NCBI GenBank assembly: GCA_964568885.1
Contig: CAZMSF010000028.1
Coordinates: forward strand, 1-14,599
Source: JAUSNA01 sp964568885
Lineage (GTDB): Bacteria > Patescibacteriota > Microgenomatia > Levybacterales > GWA1-39-11
Reading direction: 5' to 3'
Length of the DNA stretch: 14,599 bases
Below the pieces are notes generated by a model. The model was not told where the DNA came from, did no database searches, and was given only the letters and a program-made list of their open reading frames with translations. Each line of letters starts with the position of its first letter. Within the stretch, counting starts at the first letter, position 1. Positions 1-7,631 of the stretch are shown one piece after another. A program made the translations under genes and the position numbers.

Positions 1-206
1 GTAAAAAGTAAAAGAGAGATACCGATTTGAGATAACTCAAAAAGGCTTTGATATGAAGGAATGAAATTGCGCCCCACTACTCCAAAGATTATTCCGCTTA
101 TTAAGTACCCCACAACGGGGGGCAATTTAACGCTTCTTGCAACAAACCCGCCGATGAAGGCCGCGACAACCAAAAGCACGATTTCGTTGATAAATGAAGG
201 GTGCAT
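1..206 (-). CDS. N-terminal part of a CPA2-type cation:proton antiporter (KefB/NhaS3-like), cut by window edge
   Basis: The reverse strand opens with ATG at 206-204 and stays open to the window edge, giving 68 residues. The protein begins MHPSFINEIVLLVVAA, then has a hydrophobic first helix, the motif LPPVVGYLISGIIFG and later FELSQIGISLLLF. A short first helix, a [K/R]xPxVxGYLxxGxxxG motif and a following ELxxIGxxLLLF helix are characteristic of the monovalent cation:proton antiporter-2 family (Na+/H+ or K+/H+ exchange across the inner membrane). The C-terminal half is not visible, so ion specificity and any regulatory TrkA-N domain cannot be judged. It starts 14 nt after the stop of the RluA gene with no clear Shine-Dalgarno, so it is probably the last visible member of the minus-strand cluster that begins with the MFS gene. 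Confidence 0.8.
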   Translation of the reverse strand, partial: MHPSFINEIVLLVVAAFIGGFVARSVKLPPVVGYLISGIIFGVVGRNFIPSYQSLFELSQIGISLLLF

Positions 207-220
207 GTGACTGTTTTAGT

Positions 221-952
221 TTAGGCGAGCGTATCCAAAAAAGCAACCAATTCGGAAGGTAGCGGCGCTTCAAATGTCAATGGCTTGTCGGTCACAGGAT
301 GCGAAAACGTTATTTTTGACGCATGAAGAAAATGCCTCGCAAGAAGCTTTCTGTCTCGCACGATATTTTTTCGCCCGGCATACAAATTGTCGGCAAATAT
401 TGGGTGCCCCACGTACTGCATATGAACACGTATCTGATGAGTTCTGCCTGTCTGAGGAAAGACGGTGACAAGACTTAGCACCTCGCTTCTTTTCATATCT
501 TTTATTGCCATATATTTCATGACTTTAAACTTTGTGTACGACTCTCTTCCTTGCGGGATTACACCAAACCTCATCCTATTCCAAGGAAGACGGCCTATCG
601 GCACATTGACTTCACCTTCGGGGACAAGTTTGCCATGAACCAGCGCCAAATATTCTTTCTTAACCTTCTTCTCTTTAAATTGCTTTTGAAAAGCGACAAA
701 ACAGTCTTCATTAAGAGCAACTATCAAAGCACCGCTCGTTTCCTTGTCGAGTCTGTGTACAATTCCTCCCCTACTCTCAAACTCACTCGTACTGTCGGGA
801 ACTCCTCTTAACGTAAAATTCTCCTGAATAAAGTCTTGAACGGTATACTCATCTTTTGCAGTATCAGCATTGTTGACAATCATACCACTTGGCTTATTAA
901 GGATAAGAAAACCCTCTTCCTTGTGAATTATTGCCGGAATATTTTTTTTCAT
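221..952 (-). CDS. RluA-family RNA pseudouridine synthase
   Basis: A 243-residue protein that isomerises uridine to pseudouridine in rRNA or tRNA. It carries the family signature HRLDKETSG at residues 66-74, with Asp69 as the expected catalytic aspartate. It opens with the usual FLILNKPSGM segment at residues 15-24 and has the RNA-contacting TGRTHQIRVH motif at residues 168-177, followed by GHPIFADNLYA. There is no N-terminal S4 RNA-binding domain, so it is the short form, like RluA/RluC-type enzymes reduced to the catalytic domain. The target position cannot be told from sequence. Its ATG overlaps the stop of the upstream Lgt-like gene by one base (TAATG), which suggests translational coupling. 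The antiporter gene follows 14 nt downstream. Confidence 0.93.
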   Translation of the reverse strand: MKKNIPAIIHKEEGFLILNKPSGMIVNNADTAKDEYTVQDFIQENFTLRGVPDSTSEFESRGGIVHRLDKETSGALIVALNEDCFVAFQKQFKEKKVKKEYLALVHGKLVPEGEVNVPIGRLPWNRMRFGVIPQGRESYTKFKVMKYMAIKDMKRSEVLSLVTVFPQTGRTHQIRVHMQYVGHPIFADNLYAGRKNIVRDRKLLARHFLHASKITFSHPVTDKPLTFEAPLPSELVAFLDTLA

Positions 953-1611
953 TATTTTTTATTGAATGTATCTTTTTGAACAAGAAAGAGAAAAAATGAG
1001 GAAAAAATAGTAGCTAGCACAAGAAGTGTGTTAAACCAAAAATAATTAACCGCAAATACTCCATGCATTGCAAGTGAAAAAGCAAGACTCACAAGAGAAT
1101 AGGTAATTATGGTAAGAAACGTAATGAATCCGTCTTTTGTCGAAAATTTATTGTGAATTTTTATGAACCATCCATAAAAAAATAAAAGTACAATAAGCGA
1201 AACTAACTTTATGGGAAGCAAAATCCCATGATTGCTGTTAAGGATGATATCTAAAAGAATAATGGGCGAAAATGAAATGAAATAAATGTCGAGTATCCGA
1301 AGCTTGTTCTTTTTTTTTCTGAATAAAAAAAGCACCGCAAGAATAGCCCCACCCACTCCTGCGTACGGCAGTACACCCCAATATTTCGTCAAATACAAAA
1401 ACCTGAGAGGGTTAAGCAACATGAGATTTCCTGCATAAAACGCAAAAAAAACACGGGAAACAAAAAAGAATACAAAGAGTGTCAAAAATGCATTATCAAA
1501 AACTTGTCGAAGAGATATGCTTTGCCGTAGCAATACAAAGTCATGCCTGGACACTGCATACAAGATGAAAAGTGAAATAAAAACTGCGATAAGATAGAAC
1601 AAAATTATCAT
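952..1611 (-). CDS. Polytopic membrane protein resembling a degenerate prolipoprotein diacylglyceryl transferase (Lgt-like)
   Basis: A 219-residue, strongly hydrophobic protein with about six to seven predicted membrane helices. The central stretch matches the Lgt layout: Arg53 at the end of a helix (VSRVFFAFY), a loop with NPLRFLYLTKYWG, then LPYAGVGGAILAVLFL (residues 81-96), basic KKKNK, and a helix starting ILD (Asp108). Lgt transfers diacylglycerol from phosphatidylglycerol to the cysteine of prolipoproteins. However, the Lgt histidine of the H-G-G motif is replaced here (YAGVGG), and the GRxGNF[I/L]N signature is absent, with SFSPIILLDI in its place. It may have another role. The gene overlaps its upstream MFS neighbour by 4 bp (ATGA) and the downstream RluA gene by 1 bp. 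Family assignment is by pattern only. Confidence 0.5.
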   Translation of the reverse strand: MIILFYLIAVFISLFILYAVSRHDFVLLRQSISLRQVFDNAFLTLFVFFFVSRVFFAFYAGNLMLLNPLRFLYLTKYWGVLPYAGVGGAILAVLFLFRKKKNKLRILDIYFISFSPIILLDIILNSNHGILLPIKLVSLIVLLFFYGWFIKIHNKFSTKDGFITFLTIITYSLVSLAFSLAMHGVFAVNYFWFNTLLVLATIFSSFFLFLVQKDTFNKK

Positions 1612-2873
1612 ACGATACGGTTTTTAAGAAGAAAAACCTTTGCAAACGCCACAACAAACAGAATAAGACCTATTCCCAACAAAACAAACCGCACTCCCAA
1701 AACGTCAGCAAAAACGCCGGCAAGGATTATCGGTACGAATGCCAGAACTCCAACTGCCAAATACAACAGCCCATAAATCTTGGATAACGATTTGTGACTT
1801 ACATTTGCTTGAAGAATTGTCTGAGCCGGAATGAATATCAGCGCATTCGCGGTTCCGGCAAGAAAAGTTGTGGCAAGTGACGCATACACCACATTGACAA
1901 TTTTTTGCAAATCAATAACCGCAAAAAGGAATAGAACAAGACTCGACAGTAAAATGCCAACACTGATGAGTCGCTCTTCGCTACTTCGCGTGAATTTACT
2001 TCCAATAATAAATGACGCAACCAGCATCCCCATTGCAGCGGGTGCGAATATTACTAAAGAAATATCTTCCGCCAAAAGATGAAGGGTTTTTTGCGCATAG
2101 TCGGGAACAATCGTTGCGAGAACAAGGATGATAACTTGCGAAAGAGCAAGGAAAATGAGAGAGCTTGCCACACTCTTCTTTTCCCGCAACACTTTAATAA
2201 CAAGCCTGAATTCTTTCCAGACAAGATGATACAACTGCAGTGTATTTTCAAGAAATGTATCTTTTGTCCTTAACTTCCTGACAGATGGGGAAACGTCAGG
2301 CATCAATTGCACGCAAAAATACGCGATGCCAAAAAGCGCCGCCATAAAAATAAATACCCCGGAATTCCCGAAAAGTCGCATTGCCGGACCTGCTGCGACA
2401 TAACCAATAAGAATCGAGCCAAAGAGACAAACGCCAAAAATAGCGTTTGCCGAGAGCAATTGGTCTCGTTTTACCAAGTGGGGAATAATGGGAGCCTCTG
2501 CAGGAATGTAAAATTGAGTAACAGTCGAAATCGTTAACTCAAAAATATAGATAAACGCAAGACTATCTTTCAGAAAAAAGAAAAGAATAAGAACGAGTGC
2601 TCGTGTGATGTTTCCAAAGAGAAGAATTTTTCTTTTGTTTTTTGCATCGGCTATAATCCCACCAAGAAAACTGAAAAAAACTTGCGGTAAAAGCATCGCC
2701 ATAAGGAGAATTGAAACGGCAAAATTCGAATGGGTGATATTGTAAGTGAGAACGATAAGAACAATATTTAACATGTTAACTGCTATTTGAGAAAAAATAA
2801 CGGAGAGGGCGAAGACGAGAAATTGGGGACGCAGTAAAAGAGACAGGAGATTGTTAGATGACTTTTTGGACAT
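1608..2873 (-). CDS. Major facilitator superfamily transporter, EntS/MFS_3-like
   Basis: A 421-residue protein with about twelve hydrophobic helices and a basic, Ser/Asn-rich cytoplasmic N terminus. Between helices 2 and 3 it has the MFS motif-A loop GGIIADAKNKRK at residues 71-82 (Gly71, Asp76, Lys/Arg 80-82). This is preceded by SNFAVSILLMAMLLPQ, typical of the drug or siderophore exporter branch with EntS. A proton-driven efflux role is likely, and the substrate is unknown. The start lies 58 nt after the EF-P stop. An AGGAG sequence lies 13 nt upstream of the ATG, a longer spacing than usual, and no closer in-frame start exists. The gene ends in TGA, showing UGA is a stop here. It is the first gene of the coupled set MFS, Lgt-like, RluA, antiporter. 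Confidence 0.85.
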   Translation of the reverse strand: MSKKSSNNLLSLLLRPQFLVFALSVIFSQIAVNMLNIVLIVLTYNITHSNFAVSILLMAMLLPQVFFSFLGGIIADAKNKRKILLFGNITRALVLILFFFLKDSLAFIYIFELTISTVTQFYIPAEAPIIPHLVKRDQLLSANAIFGVCLFGSILIGYVAAGPAMRLFGNSGVFIFMAALFGIAYFCVQLMPDVSPSVRKLRTKDTFLENTLQLYHLVWKEFRLVIKVLREKKSVASSLIFLALSQVIILVLATIVPDYAQKTLHLLAEDISLVIFAPAAMGMLVASFIIGSKFTRSSEERLISVGILLSSLVLFLFAVIDLQKIVNVVYASLATTFLAGTANALIFIPAQTILQANVSHKSLSKIYGLLYLAVGVLAFVPIILAGVFADVLGVRFVLLGIGLILFVVAFAKVFLLKNRIV

Positions 2874-2931
2874 ACCAGGCTTTTTACTCCTAAAAAGAAG
2901 GTTTCAATCTTATTCTACACCTTGGAAATTC

Positions 2932-3486
2932 TTAGGCTCTTTTAGTATAACTGCCGTCTCGTGTATCGACAACAACACTGTCTCCGGCGTCGATGAAAAG
3001 GGGCACACGAACTTTCATTCCGTTTTCCAGAGTTGCATCTTTATATACATTCGATGCACTGTTTCCTTTAACTCCCGGAGCAGTATCGGATACCTTCAAT
3101 GTTACTTTTGGCGGAAGCTGCAGTGATAGCGCTTTTCCATCATTCATCTGAACAATTGCATTCTCCCCATCAATAAGAAATTCATGCCCTGCAAGGCTTG
3201 CTAGCGGCACCTCTACCTGCTCGTAACTTCTCGGGTCCATGAAGTAGGCAGTCGTTGCGTCTTTGTAGAGAAACTGCAGCTGCCTGCTCTCAAGGAATAT
3301 ATCTTTTACGTTTGCGCCGTTAATGTATGACTTCTCAAGTATTCCTCCACTTGTTAGATTGCGGACCTTCACTTTAATATTGGCCGAACCTCTGCCCATT
3401 TTTATATGTTCATACGAGATGACCTGGAGGATTTGGCCATCCTCTTCATAAGCAATTCCTGATTTTAAATCTGTGACTCCAATCAT
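2932..3486 (-). CDS. efp: Translation elongation factor P
   Basis: A 184-residue protein of the standard EF-P length, which binds between the P and E sites and relieves ribosome stalling at polyproline. The N-terminal KOW-like domain begins VTDLKSGIAYEEDGQILQV. The middle OB domain contains YFMDPRSYEQVEVP, and the third domain ends GDSVVVDTRDGSYTKRA, close to the EF-P signature. The tip of the domain I loop reads YEHIKMGRGSAN, so the residue at the modified position (Lys34 in E. coli, Lys32 in Bacillus, Arg32 in Pseudomonas) is Arg32. No modifying enzyme (EpmA, EarP, YmfI) is in the window. The gene sits between the M1 peptidase and the MFS gene and has its own candidate promoter. Confidence 0.95.
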   Translation of the reverse strand: MIGVTDLKSGIAYEEDGQILQVISYEHIKMGRGSANIKVKVRNLTSGGILEKSYINGANVKDIFLESRQLQFLYKDATTAYFMDPRSYEQVEVPLASLAGHEFLIDGENAIVQMNDGKALSLQLPPKVTLKVSDTAPGVKGNSASNVYKDATLENGMKVRVPLFIDAGDSVVVDTRDGSYTKRA

Positions 3487-3505
3487 ATTACTAAACCAAG
3501 TAACA

Positions 3506-3534
3506 ATTTTACCGTTCTTAACTCAAAATTACAA
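3506..3534 (-). promoter_or_regulatory. Candidate sigma-70 promoter of efp
   Basis: On the reverse strand there is TTGTAA (3534-3529), a 17-bp spacer and TAAAAT (3511-3506), matching the consensus 4/6 and 5/6. It lies in the 60-nt gap between the peptidase stop and the efp start and would give a leader of about 13 nt without a Shine-Dalgarno. It is a pattern match only. Confidence 0.4.
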
Positions 3535-3546
3535 GGGCCGGTGGGA

Positions 3547-6114
3547 TTATGTACGTTTCTTTGTAAGGAAAAATTTTGCATCTTTCCTGTTTTTTTCGAG
3601 AAATGAAACGTTTGAACGTATCTTTTCGATTGTTTGTGCGATTGTTCTTTCTATCCCATGCGTTTTGTTTTTCACAAAGAATTTTTCGACTTCTTGAGCT
3701 TTTTGTCTTGTTTTAAATTTTGAAAACGGCAAGATAAACCGTGAGAACAAGTGACCTCCTGCAAATTTATCCTCAACATCTTTCCAATTTTCTTTTATAT
3801 AATGCCACGCAACCTCAATACCCGCAGGGTTGGAAGACATTAAAGAAATTATTTTGAACGCATCTTGTACCCTCACATCGTGAGAAAAAGCAATGGCAAG
3901 TGCCTTTTCCAAAATCGCCTCATCCTTAAATGAGCTCATTGCCCGAAGAGCTCTGTCCTTCTCCTCTTCATGACTACTTGTGAGGTAAATAGTTTCAAAA
4001 ATAGCATATTCCTTCTTTCCTCCGTTTTCGGCTATAAGTGCATATACAAGCGAGCGGATATCCGAATGAATTTTCTTTCCCTTCAAATGTACGGAAAACA
4101 AACCCTTTGCCCTCTTTAGTGTTTCCTTATCACCAAATGTCCCCAGCGCATAAAGGACTGAGGCACGAAGCAGTGAAACCTCATGCGCTTCCTTCTTTTT
4201 TTTCTCCCATCCCACATTTTGCGTAATTTTCCAAAGTATGTCCCTTGCGAATGCGGCAAACGAGTTCTGCATTTCTTCTCCATGAATAAGACTCTTTAAC
4301 TCAAGAAGATGAGTGACTATTTCAGCCCAAACGATATAACTTTTTTCGTTTTGGTAGGCGGTTAAAAACTCCAACGCCGAGCTTAGGGGGAGCTGTCCGG
4401 CTTCAACCAACGCGAAAGCGTCTCTTATGAGAGCAAATCTTCCTTCTTCTCCCAACCGGTCGTCATTGGACCTTACCGGCTCTTCAAGAGCAAGAAGATT
4501 TTCTTTATCATACTTCACCCTTAAAAAACTTGTATCATGTGCATTTCCTTTTACCCAATTTGCCTTCTTTGTTCCCGCTACCACCATATTTTTTTTCGTG
4601 ATAAGTACTTTTGCCGGCTGCTTCCAATCATCGGTGATTAGGCTAAAAGGAATAAGCCATAGCTCGTTTTTTTTATCACTCAGATGGGGACTTGAATAAA
4701 ACCGCTCTTGCGAAAGCGTAACCTCTTCCCCGTTTCTTTCGACAGAAACTAACGGATACCCCGGCTTTGAGGTCCAATTTTTCATAATTTTTGCAACCGG
4801 TTGTTTTGAAACCTTTTCCAGAGCTTTCCATAGGTCAACTGTCTCGGCATTCGCATATTTGTGTGTTTTAAGGTACAAAGAAAGCCCCTTCTGAAAATTC
4901 TTCTCACCGATATATGCCTGAAGCATCCGAATAACCGATGCTCCCTTTGAATATGATACTGCATCAAATATTTCACTTATTTCACCCGGATGGTGGACAG
5001 GCACTTCAATGGCATGTGTGCTATACAGTCCGTCAAGCGTCAATGCTTTTGCTTGTTCTGTAAAGACGAATTGGGTCCACACGTGCCATTCGGGAAATAG
5101 CTTGTCAACAGCCAAATACTCCATAAAAGAGGCAAATCCTTCATTGAGCCATAGATGGGTCCACCACTTCATTGTGACCAAATTCCCGAACCATTGGTGG
5201 GCCAATTCATGAGCGATGATAAGTGCTACCCATTGTTTTGTATGAAGCGATGAGTTTTCTTCATCTACAAGAAGCGCTGTTTCCCTGTACGTCACTGCGC
5301 CCCAATTTTCCATAGCACCATTCGCAAAATCAGGAATTGCAATAAGATCCATCGTAGGCAGAGGGTATGCTATGCCGAAGTATTCGTGATAAAAACTCAT
5401 AAGCCTACTTGCAACATCTAATGCAAATTTTGCCTGCTTCTTTTTACCCGGAGTCACATATACTCTCACTTTTACTTTTTCCGGAGTTATTGTTTCTATG
5501 TATTCAAAATGGCCGATGATAAATGCCAGCAAATAACTCGACATTTTTGGGGACTTCTCGAATTTGACCACTTTATATCCACCCTCATGCTCGACAACCT
5601 CCTCTTCTAAAGTATTCGAAATCACCGTCCTATCAGATGGGACTTTCAGACTTACTTCAAACGTTGCTTTTTGAGACGGCTCATCAAAGCAAGGAAACGC
5701 ACGTCGTGCGTCGGTCGACTCGAATTGCGTCACCCCCATGTGGTACTCGCGCCCCTTATGCGTGTAACGGCTCCGGTAAAACCCACGCATCTTGTTGTTG
5801 AGGATTCCGGCAAATACAATTTTTAGCTTCCCTACTCCCGGATGTATTGATTTTCCAAAATGAAAAGTAACTGTCTCTGCTTCTTTGTCGTACGAAACTT
5901 TTGACGCCTCAACCGAATTTTTATTTACGAAATAAACAGATGTCACTTCGATTTCCGCACTATGGAGCGTTATTTTTGTCGTGGGCTTTGTTATTTTTAC
6001 ATCAATTGTCTCTTCTCCTTGAAATACGAAATTCTCCAAGTCAGGTGCAAGAAAAATTGTATAGTGCGTGGGGGTTATGTGCTGGGGAAGTAAAACGTTT
6101 TTCTTTGTTGCCAT
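3547..6114 (-). CDS. M1-family zinc metallo-aminopeptidase (ERAP/PSA-type, cytosolic)
   Basis: An 855-residue enzyme that removes N-terminal amino acids from peptides. The N-terminal beta-sandwich domain (about 1-205) includes TRRAF-type and PCFDEPSQKATF elements around 137-152. The catalytic domain carries the exopeptidase motif GAMENWG (266-272) and the zinc site HELAHQWFG (302-310) with Glu303 as the base. The third ligand Glu325 is in LWLNEGFAS, and the transition-state tyrosine Tyr388 is in VSYSKGAS. After TSKPGYPLVSV comes a long helical C-terminal region (about 500-855) of the ERAP1_C type, so it belongs to the puromycin-sensitive/ERAP branch and not the E. coli PepN branch with its DUF3458 domain. 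No signal peptide is present. It probably recycles scavenged peptides. The start is preceded by a good promoter and no Shine-Dalgarno, and efp follows after 60 nt. Confidence 0.95.
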   Translation of the reverse strand: MATKKNVLLPQHITPTHYTIFLAPDLENFVFQGEETIDVKITKPTTKITLHSAEIEVTSVYFVNKNSVEASKVSYDKEAETVTFHFGKSIHPGVGKLKIVFAGILNNKMRGFYRSRYTHKGREYHMGVTQFESTDARRAFPCFDEPSQKATFEVSLKVPSDRTVISNTLEEEVVEHEGGYKVVKFEKSPKMSSYLLAFIIGHFEYIETITPEKVKVRVYVTPGKKKQAKFALDVASRLMSFYHEYFGIAYPLPTMDLIAIPDFANGAMENWGAVTYRETALLVDEENSSLHTKQWVALIIAHELAHQWFGNLVTMKWWTHLWLNEGFASFMEYLAVDKLFPEWHVWTQFVFTEQAKALTLDGLYSTHAIEVPVHHPGEISEIFDAVSYSKGASVIRMLQAYIGEKNFQKGLSLYLKTHKYANAETVDLWKALEKVSKQPVAKIMKNWTSKPGYPLVSVERNGEEVTLSQERFYSSPHLSDKKNELWLIPFSLITDDWKQPAKVLITKKNMVVAGTKKANWVKGNAHDTSFLRVKYDKENLLALEEPVRSNDDRLGEEGRFALIRDAFALVEAGQLPLSSALEFLTAYQNEKSYIVWAEIVTHLLELKSLIHGEEMQNSFAAFARDILWKITQNVGWEKKKKEAHEVSLLRASVLYALGTFGDKETLKRAKGLFSVHLKGKKIHSDIRSLVYALIAENGGKKEYAIFETIYLTSSHEEEKDRALRAMSSFKDEAILEKALAIAFSHDVRVQDAFKIISLMSSNPAGIEVAWHYIKENWKDVEDKFAGGHLFSRFILPFSKFKTRQKAQEVEKFFVKNKTHGIERTIAQTIEKIRSNVSFLEKNRKDAKFFLTKKRT

Positions 6115-6141
6115 TATATTTATTGCCAGTGCGGCCGTAGG

Positions 6142-6170
6142 AGTATATAATATCTGAAGTCATAATTCAA
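6142..6170 (-). promoter_or_regulatory. Candidate sigma-70 promoter of the M1 peptidase gene
   Basis: On the reverse strand there is TTGAAT (6170-6165), a 17-bp spacer and TATACT (6147-6142), matching the consensus 4/6 and 5/6. The predicted transcript would start near 6135, giving a leader of about 20 nt. The rest of the 105-nt gap up to tRNA-Leu holds short AT-rich repeats (TTAACTAT at 6192-6199 and 6206-6213) that may belong to the tRNA promoter, but no convincing boxes were found for it. Confidence 0.45.
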
Positions 6171-6219
6171 ACAAAAATGAGGTGAATTATGTTAACTATC
6201 GACTATTAACTATTAGTTC

Positions 6220-6304
6220 GGGCGAGTGCTGGAATGGTATACAGGTTAGTCTCAAAAACTAATGAGGATTTTCCCTCATGAGGGTTCGACTCCCTCCTCG
6301 CCCA
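6220..6304 (+). tRNA. tRNA-Leu(CAA)
   Basis: An 85-nt cloverleaf with a class II long variable arm. The acceptor stem GGGCGAG (6220-6226) pairs with CTCGCCC (6297-6303), with discriminator A at 6304. The anticodon stem is TTAGT/ACTAA around the loop CTCAAAA, giving anticodon CAA at 6253-6255, which reads UUG. The variable arm is TGAGG...CCTCA. The T arm is GAGGG-TTCGACT-CCCTC. The 3' CCA is not encoded (CAT follows), so a CCA-adding enzyme is needed. A MazG-like reading frame begins one base after the discriminator. Confidence 0.96.
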
Positions 6305-6305
6305 C

Positions 6306-6626
6306 ATGAAAGCGTCCCTCAACGACCATATATCAAATACATCGAAAGTGCTTTCAAAAATGCCCGATAATGGCGGCTGGACTATCCACAACAGGCTTGC
6401 TGAACTTATGGAAGAGGTCGGAGAATTGGCAAATGCTATCCAAACAGACGAAGGATTTAAAAGCAAAAAAAGAAAAAAGTCAGATTTGGTCGATTCAGTT
6501 TGTGATGTATTATTTGAGGTATTCGGAATCGCGGCTCATTATAAAGTCGATTTGGACAAAGAATATCCCAAGGTTTTAAAACAAATCAATGAAAGACGAA
6601 AGTCAGGCGAATTTGATAAAGAATAG
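6306..6626 (+). CDS. MazG-like nucleotide pyrophosphohydrolase
   Basis: A 106-residue all-alpha protein of the single-domain MazG type, which hydrolyses NTPs or dNTPs to the monophosphate and pyrophosphate and may clean damaged nucleotides. The Mg-binding first helix has LAELMEEVGELANAI, giving the EExxE motif at residues 36-40. The second metal helix reads DLVDSVCDVLFEVFG (60-74). Asp67 matches the final Asp of the canonical ExxD, but the Glu position is Ser64, with Asp60 and Asp63 nearby as possible substitutes. A helix with HYKVDLDKEYPKVLKQIN follows, as in the family. The ATG at 6306 lies one base after tRNA-Leu and has no ribosome binding site. A later ATG at 6360 would leave out the first 18 residues and is possible. 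The gene ends one base before the convergent acyltransferase stop. Confidence 0.8.
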   Translation: MKASLNDHISNTSKVLSKMPDNGGWTIHNRLAELMEEVGELANAIQTDEGFKSKKRKKSDLVDSVCDVLFEVFGIAAHYKVDLDKEYPKVLKQINERRKSGEFDKE

Positions 6627-6627
6627 T

Positions 6628-7566
6628 CTATTTGTAAAACCCCCTATCCTCTTTTCGTAAAAGAACAGCTACCTGACGCATCATATAGGTGTTTAACGCT
6701 GAATCGTCATCAAAAACAAATTTTCCATTTTCAAGTTTTCCAACTCCACTTTCCCAAATATCGTACATATCAAAGGGCTGGCCAACTACAACCTTGGCCA
6801 ATTTACTTATTGGACCCATATCAATACCGAGTTGATGACTTACCCTATCTTTCAAAATTTCCAATTTTGGTCTTACGTGCGCATTTGAAGTTCGAGGCTC
6901 CAGTATTCTATTTGTATCTACCATCCCCACAGGAACAAATACGAGTTCACGTCCATACCTCTGCGCGTTTGACATGACCCATTCGAACAAATTGTCAGTA
7001 ACCTCGATCATCCCGCTTCTTTTTCCATTTACTTTAACGGCACCTTCGGTTGTTGCTTCCGGAAAGAAAATAAATCCCGCATCTTCTTTGAGTGTCAACG
7101 ACAAATGACGCAAATTGTGGAATGTGTCTCGCGCCGCAACTTCCGCTTTTTCCTCGGAATCTTTTTTCAGTTTTTCCAAATCTTTTTCCCTCGCGACAGG
7201 AATCATATGAATAGCATCATTGGCAAGAATGGGGGCCATACTCTTTCCAAATGCAACTATTTTTGGGTCTTGCCCTTCATTAACCAAAGAATGAGCAACC
7301 GCAACATATAAGTTTTCAGGGCGAGCAGAAAGATGAGTAATCACTTCTCTAAATCCGCCGATATTTAAATGCTGATTGTGGTTAGAAAAAAATACAGGAT
7401 AAGCGCCTGCCTCAATTCTCCGGCTTACTTCATCTAGAAAGTTAAAGGGATCAACCAATTCCTGCATTTGCTGACCATAGTTAACCCTCTCCCCAAATTT
7501 GACGACAGCAGGATTAGAAATATCATAGACTTCGCCCAGTCCTCTTGCCGATCTTCTCTCTGACAT
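6628..7566 (-). CDS. Putative PlsC/PlsB-like phospholipid acyltransferase
   Basis: A 312-residue soluble-looking protein with no clear membrane helix. It has the block layout of glycerol-phosphate acyltransferases. Block I is PVFFSNHNQHLNIGG (57-71). Block II/III is FIFFPEATTEGAVKVNGKRSGM (about 165-186), with FPEAT in place of FPEGTRS. Block IV is LVFVPVGMVDTNRI. Such enzymes acylate lysophosphatidate or glycerol-3-phosphate at the membrane. The catalytic HxxxxD box reads His63-NQHL-Asn68, so the aspartate is replaced by asparagine, and activity is uncertain. It could be a divergent or non-catalytic member. A perfect TATAAT ends 8 nt before the ATG, so the mRNA should be nearly leaderless. 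It is divergent from the zinc-ribbon membrane protein gene and convergent with the MazG gene. Confidence 0.6.
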   Translation of the reverse strand: MSERRSARGLGEVYDISNPAVVKFGERVNYGQQMQELVDPFNFLDEVSRRIEAGAYPVFFSNHNQHLNIGGFREVITHLSARPENLYVAVAHSLVNEGQDPKIVAFGKSMAPILANDAIHMIPVAREKDLEKLKKDSEEKAEVAARDTFHNLRHLSLTLKEDAGFIFFPEATTEGAVKVNGKRSGMIEVTDNLFEWVMSNAQRYGRELVFVPVGMVDTNRILEPRTSNAHVRPKLEILKDRVSHQLGIDMGPISKLAKVVVGQPFDMYDIWESGVGKLENGKFVFDDDSALNTYMMRQVAVLLRKEDRGFYK

Positions 7567-7574
7567 AGTTGGTA

Positions 7575-7580
7575 ATTATA
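7575..7580 (-). promoter_or_regulatory. Perfect -10 box (TATAAT) immediately upstream of the acyltransferase gene
   Basis: The reverse strand reads TATAAT at 7580-7575 with only eight bases before the ATG at 7566. The expected transcription start, about 7 nt after the box, would be within a base or two of the start codon. No good -35 hexamer is seen at 16-18 bp. Confidence 0.55.
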
Positions 7581-7591
7581 CAATATCCCTA

Positions 7592-7621
7592 TTGAAACAA
7601 AGCCTAAAAAATGTTTATATA
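7592..7621 (+). promoter_or_regulatory. Candidate promoter of the zinc-ribbon membrane protein gene
   Basis: TTGAAA (7592-7597, 5/6), an 18-bp spacer and TATATA (7616-7621, 4/6). The predicted start is near 7628, four bases from the ATG at 7632, so this transcript too would be nearly leaderless. It is back to back with the acyltransferase -10 box, only about 12 bp apart. Confidence 0.45.
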
Positions 7622-7631
7622 GAAAAACTTG

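Noticed and set aside
6181..6219. A promoter for tRNA-Leu among the TTAACTAT repeats
   Set aside because: TATTAA at 6204-6209 is at a plausible distance, but no acceptable -35 box could be paired with it.
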